41,637 nucleotides of DNA. It comes from CALRGE01 sp964360635 (GTDB taxonomy: Bacteria > Patescibacteriota > Gracilibacteria > UBA1369 > 2-02-FULL-48-14). Position 1 is the stretch's first letter; the number at the start of each line of letters is the position of its first letter. The stretch lies in the NCBI GenBank assembly GCA_964360635.1, contig CAYHXO010000016.1, positions 1-41,637 of the forward strand, read 5' to 3'. The notes beneath the pieces are model-generated. The model ran no database searches. It saw nothing but the letters and a program-made list of their open reading frames with translations, and had not been told where the DNA came from. Below, piece by piece: positions 39,731 to 41,637 of the stretch. The position numbers and the translations under genes are program-made.

Positions 39731-41382
39731 TCGCAATATTTTTTACCGGCTAAAGATTCAAGTGGTGCAAGTGTCGATTTTAAGGACTCTGAAAATTGAC
39801 TAAAGTAAGATTTAAAAGTAGCCAATTCGGCTAAGATCTGATCTTCAAAATCTTGAGAGGCTTGACCACGAGCTTTAAATTCAAAATCATCAAGAGTCTT
39901 TTTTACGGCAGCCCTTCTAGCCTCATCTGCAGCTATTATTTGCTTTGCAACATCTGCTTGATCTAAGCCAGCTCTAGTATTTAAAATTCTAGCAGTTTCA
40001 ATCTGACTCTGTGTTGTACCAGTCACACCTTCAGGAGTTGTTAGTGCATTTGTGCTATATAAAACTTGTTTTAAATCTTCTACAGCTTTTGCTGAAGCAT
40101 CAGGAGTTGAATCATTTTCAGGAGTGAAAATTGGTTTTTTGATCGCATAAACATTTATATCTAAATTTATTTTATTTCCAGCTTCTTTACATGTGCCATC
40201 TTCAAAATTATTCATTGGAACTTTACTAGGTGCAACGGGCTTACTTAAAGTTTCTTCCAATTTTTGTTTAATGTAACTTATATGACAAGCAATACAGTCA
40301 TCAGTTTTTTCATAACTGTTATCATCATCTTCACCTGTTGAAACTCCTGCATCACCTTCAATTAATTCCACAACTATACAGAAAATTTCATCGCAGGGCA
40401 GCTCTCTATCCCAATTGCCAACAGCACCACCAAGAGATGCTACAAACTCATCAACGGTTGCTTCCGCAGGCGCATCCACTCCATCTCCGGAATCATCAGG
40501 GGCATCTGCTTCAGGTTCTGAATCCGGAATGTCGGCCTCAGGTATATCAGTCTCCGCTTCAGGCTCATCGGCCTCCTCATCCTCAACAGTAGGTTCATCA
40601 ACTTCCTCCACAACCGGCTCAGGATTTGCTTCTTCATATGCAGTAATTGCATCACTCAACTCAGTGTCTATACTACAAATTATGTCAGTCACGGCACTAC
40701 TTACAGCCACTGTACTCGTATCGGTAGATCTTTTAACTTTAGCCAACTTAGGTTTTTCAACAGTCTCTTCACTCGCCAAGATTGTCTCTTCACTCGCTGG
40801 TACTACAGCAGGATCTCCACTTCGATCAGTCTCGGGAACATATTCATTAAATAATAAAAAATTAATTAGATCTAAGTCGTAGAGAATATCAACCGATGCC
40901 GAATCGGTTAAATCATTATTATAGAAAATTTCTTTTGCCAGTGCTTCATAAATAAGTCCTCTATTGTCAATTTGAAGCTGCAATTCATTATTATAGTCAT
41001 TTTGTATTTGTGCATAAGTTTCAATTAAAATACTTTGTGTAACACCTGAGCCGAGTGCCTCTTTTAATGGGTATATATCCCCGGCAACAACTGCAGCAAT
41101 ATCATCCTCTGAATACCAAGCATAGTCAGATTTTTGCACCAGTACTTTTAAAGTTTCTTCTTTCGGCGCCAATTTCACATTCTGATACATGAAAAGATAA
41201 AGATTCTTGAATGGATCTTCACCATTTGAAAGACCGGCAAGTTCACTTGAATCAGTTGAAAGGGTAGTCGAAACATCATTGTCACTGAAAAGTTGAGTAA
41301 TAATGTCTTCACTGCTCGACACAGCCATTCCAATTCCAGTGGAAAGCATCAATCCCAAAAATGTTAAAATAGTTTTTCTCAT
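39727..41382 (-). CDS. secreted protein with acidic Pro/Glu linker and Cys-Glu C-terminus
   Basis: 551 residues. The N-terminal signal (TILTFLGLMLSTGIGMAVSS) is followed by a helical domain (about 30-230). A strongly acidic, Pro-rich linker (about 245-310, repeated EADIPDSEPEAD-like units) comes next, then a Cys-containing domain with CIACH (363-367). The helical tail ends KKYCE. The CxxCH motif would be a heme c site in a cytochrome, but nothing else supports heme here, and a disulfide is more likely. It overlaps its neighbours by ATGA on both sides. Confidence 0.7.
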   Translation of the reverse strand: MRKTILTFLGLMLSTGIGMAVSSSEDIITQLFSDNDVSTTLSTDSSELAGLSNGEDPFKNLYLFMYQNVKLAPKEETLKVLVQKSDYAWYSEDDIAAVVAGDIYPLKEALGSGVTQSILIETYAQIQNDYNNELQLQIDNRGLIYEALAKEIFYNNDLTDSASVDILYDLDLINFLLFNEYVPETDRSGDPAVVPASEETILASEETVEKPKLAKVKRSTDTSTVAVSSAVTDIICSIDTELSDAITAYEEANPEPVVEEVDEPTVEDEEADEPEAETDIPEADIPDSEPEADAPDDSGDGVDAPAEATVDEFVASLGGAVGNWDRELPCDEIFCIVVELIEGDAGVSTGEDDDNSYEKTDDCIACHISYIKQKLEETLSKPVAPSKVPMNNFEDGTCKEAGNKINLDINVYAIKKPIFTPENDSTPDASAKAVEDLKQVLYSTNALTTPEGVTGTTQSQIETARILNTRAGLDQADVAKQIIAADEARRAAVKKTLDDFEFKARGQASQDFEDQILAELATFKSYFSQFSESLKSTLAPLESLAGKKYCE

Positions 41383-41637
41383 TTACATTGAATGGTTGTA
41401 GCGTCGTTAAATTTTGCAGGATAATATTCAACTATACTTCGCACATCAGCCAAATTTGATCTGTAAGTTTCCAGATTTTTGATCAAAGTCACAAGCTCCC
41501 TATGCATTGGATAGACACTTTGAATTTCATTATAAGTCGTGAGTGTTAAATCAAGCGTTGCCCTTGCTTCAATAATTTCTTCGTCAATAAAGCTTCTTCT
41601 CGCTCCTGTATTTTTTAAAGCATCCTCAATTGTATAA
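41379..41637 (-). CDS. partial gene of the same secreted-protein operon (3' end)
   Basis: The last 85 codons of a gene that begins outside the window. The visible part is helical (IEDALKNTGARRSFIDEEII, then RATLDLTLTTYNEIQ) and ends with TTIQCK. The stop codon overlaps the next start as ATGA, so it is in the same operon. Its C-terminus Gln-Cys-Lys equals that of the 330-residue protein. Confidence 0.7.
   Translation of the reverse strand, partial: YTIEDALKNTGARRSFIDEEIIEARATLDLTLTTYNEIQSVYPMHRELVTLIKNLETYRSNLADVRSIVEYYPAKFNDATTIQCK

Noticed and set aside
40280..40300. CIACH motif as a cytochrome c heme site in the 551-residue protein
   Set aside because: It is a single CxxCH with no axial methionine context, no cytochrome fold and no other redox gene nearby. 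A disulfide or chance match is more likely.
40415..40882. 155-residue Ser/Ala-rich plus-strand reading frame
   Set aside because: It is the antisense of the acidic Pro/Glu linker of the secreted protein. Low-complexity GA-rich coding DNA keeps the opposite strand open.
1..41637. UGA read as glycine
   Set aside because: Several well-defined genes end at TGA with ATGA overlaps to the next gene, and conserved proteins show no in-frame TGA.
1..41637. tRNA, rRNA, CRISPR arrays or insertion sequences
   Set aside because: No T-loop-like GTTCRANYC with matching arms, no rRNA segments, no regularly spaced direct repeats and no transposase were seen by eye. A covariance search could still find a divergent tRNA.

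Overview
The window looks like a stretch of chromosome from an uncultured small-genome bacterium of the Candidate Phyla Radiation (Patescibacteria), perhaps a Peregrinibacteria-like lineage. That placement is an inference. It rests on moderate-to-low GC, tightly packed genes, almost no Shine-Dalgarno sequences, an S-layer-homology (SLH) surface protein, a VirB6/TrbL-like membrane protein among large unknown proteins, and a threonyl-tRNA synthetase without its TGS domain. UGA is a normal stop here (for example at 1352, 3049, 23179 and 38541), so this is not one of the lineages that read UGA as glycine.

Layout. 1-9.0 kb is an accessory region: an SLH plus GH114 glycosidase, a membrane-anchored PsbP-like protein, a three-gene run (SRPBCC/AHSA1, alpha/beta hydrolase, HELAH metalloprotease), a SpeA-like arginine decarboxylase, two membrane proteins with an AEC transporter, and a large protein with a peptidoglycan-binding-like motif. 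9.0-10.3 kb holds a methyltransferase and two small unknown proteins. 10.4-17.2 kb is a complete F-type ATP synthase operon in canonical order (AtpZ/I-like, B, E, F, H, A, G, D, C), whose c subunit carries two carboxylates as in known Na+ rotors; it ends at two perfect palindromes. 17.2-18.5 kb holds an unknown gene and a VapBC module whose 52-residue antitoxin is easily missed. 18.6-19.9 kb is rpsF-ssb-rpsR with paired hairpins after two of the stop codons. 20.0-28.9 kb is a five-gene cluster built around a VirB6/TrbL-like protein and ending in a 1095-residue protein with a His-rich tail, whose start codon is paired into a structured leader RNA. 28.9-37.5 kb has thrS, recF, an HNH protein, a PrsW-like protease, uvrA and a MazEF module. 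37.7-41.6 kb has an unknown gene, an AT-rich inverted-repeat region, an excisionase-like HTH protein, a zinc-ribbon protein, and a minus-strand operon of secreted proteins that all end in Cys-Lys or Cys-Glu.

How it works together. The energy and information genes (atp, rpsF-ssb-rpsR, thrS, recF, uvrA) are ordinary housekeeping functions. The less understood parts are the VirB6-centred cluster, the secreted Cys-tail operon, and a recurring layout in which short hairpins sit directly before start codons or directly after stop codons. Translation seems mainly SD-independent, with U before AUG favoured. Four convergent gene pairs overlap at their stop codons.
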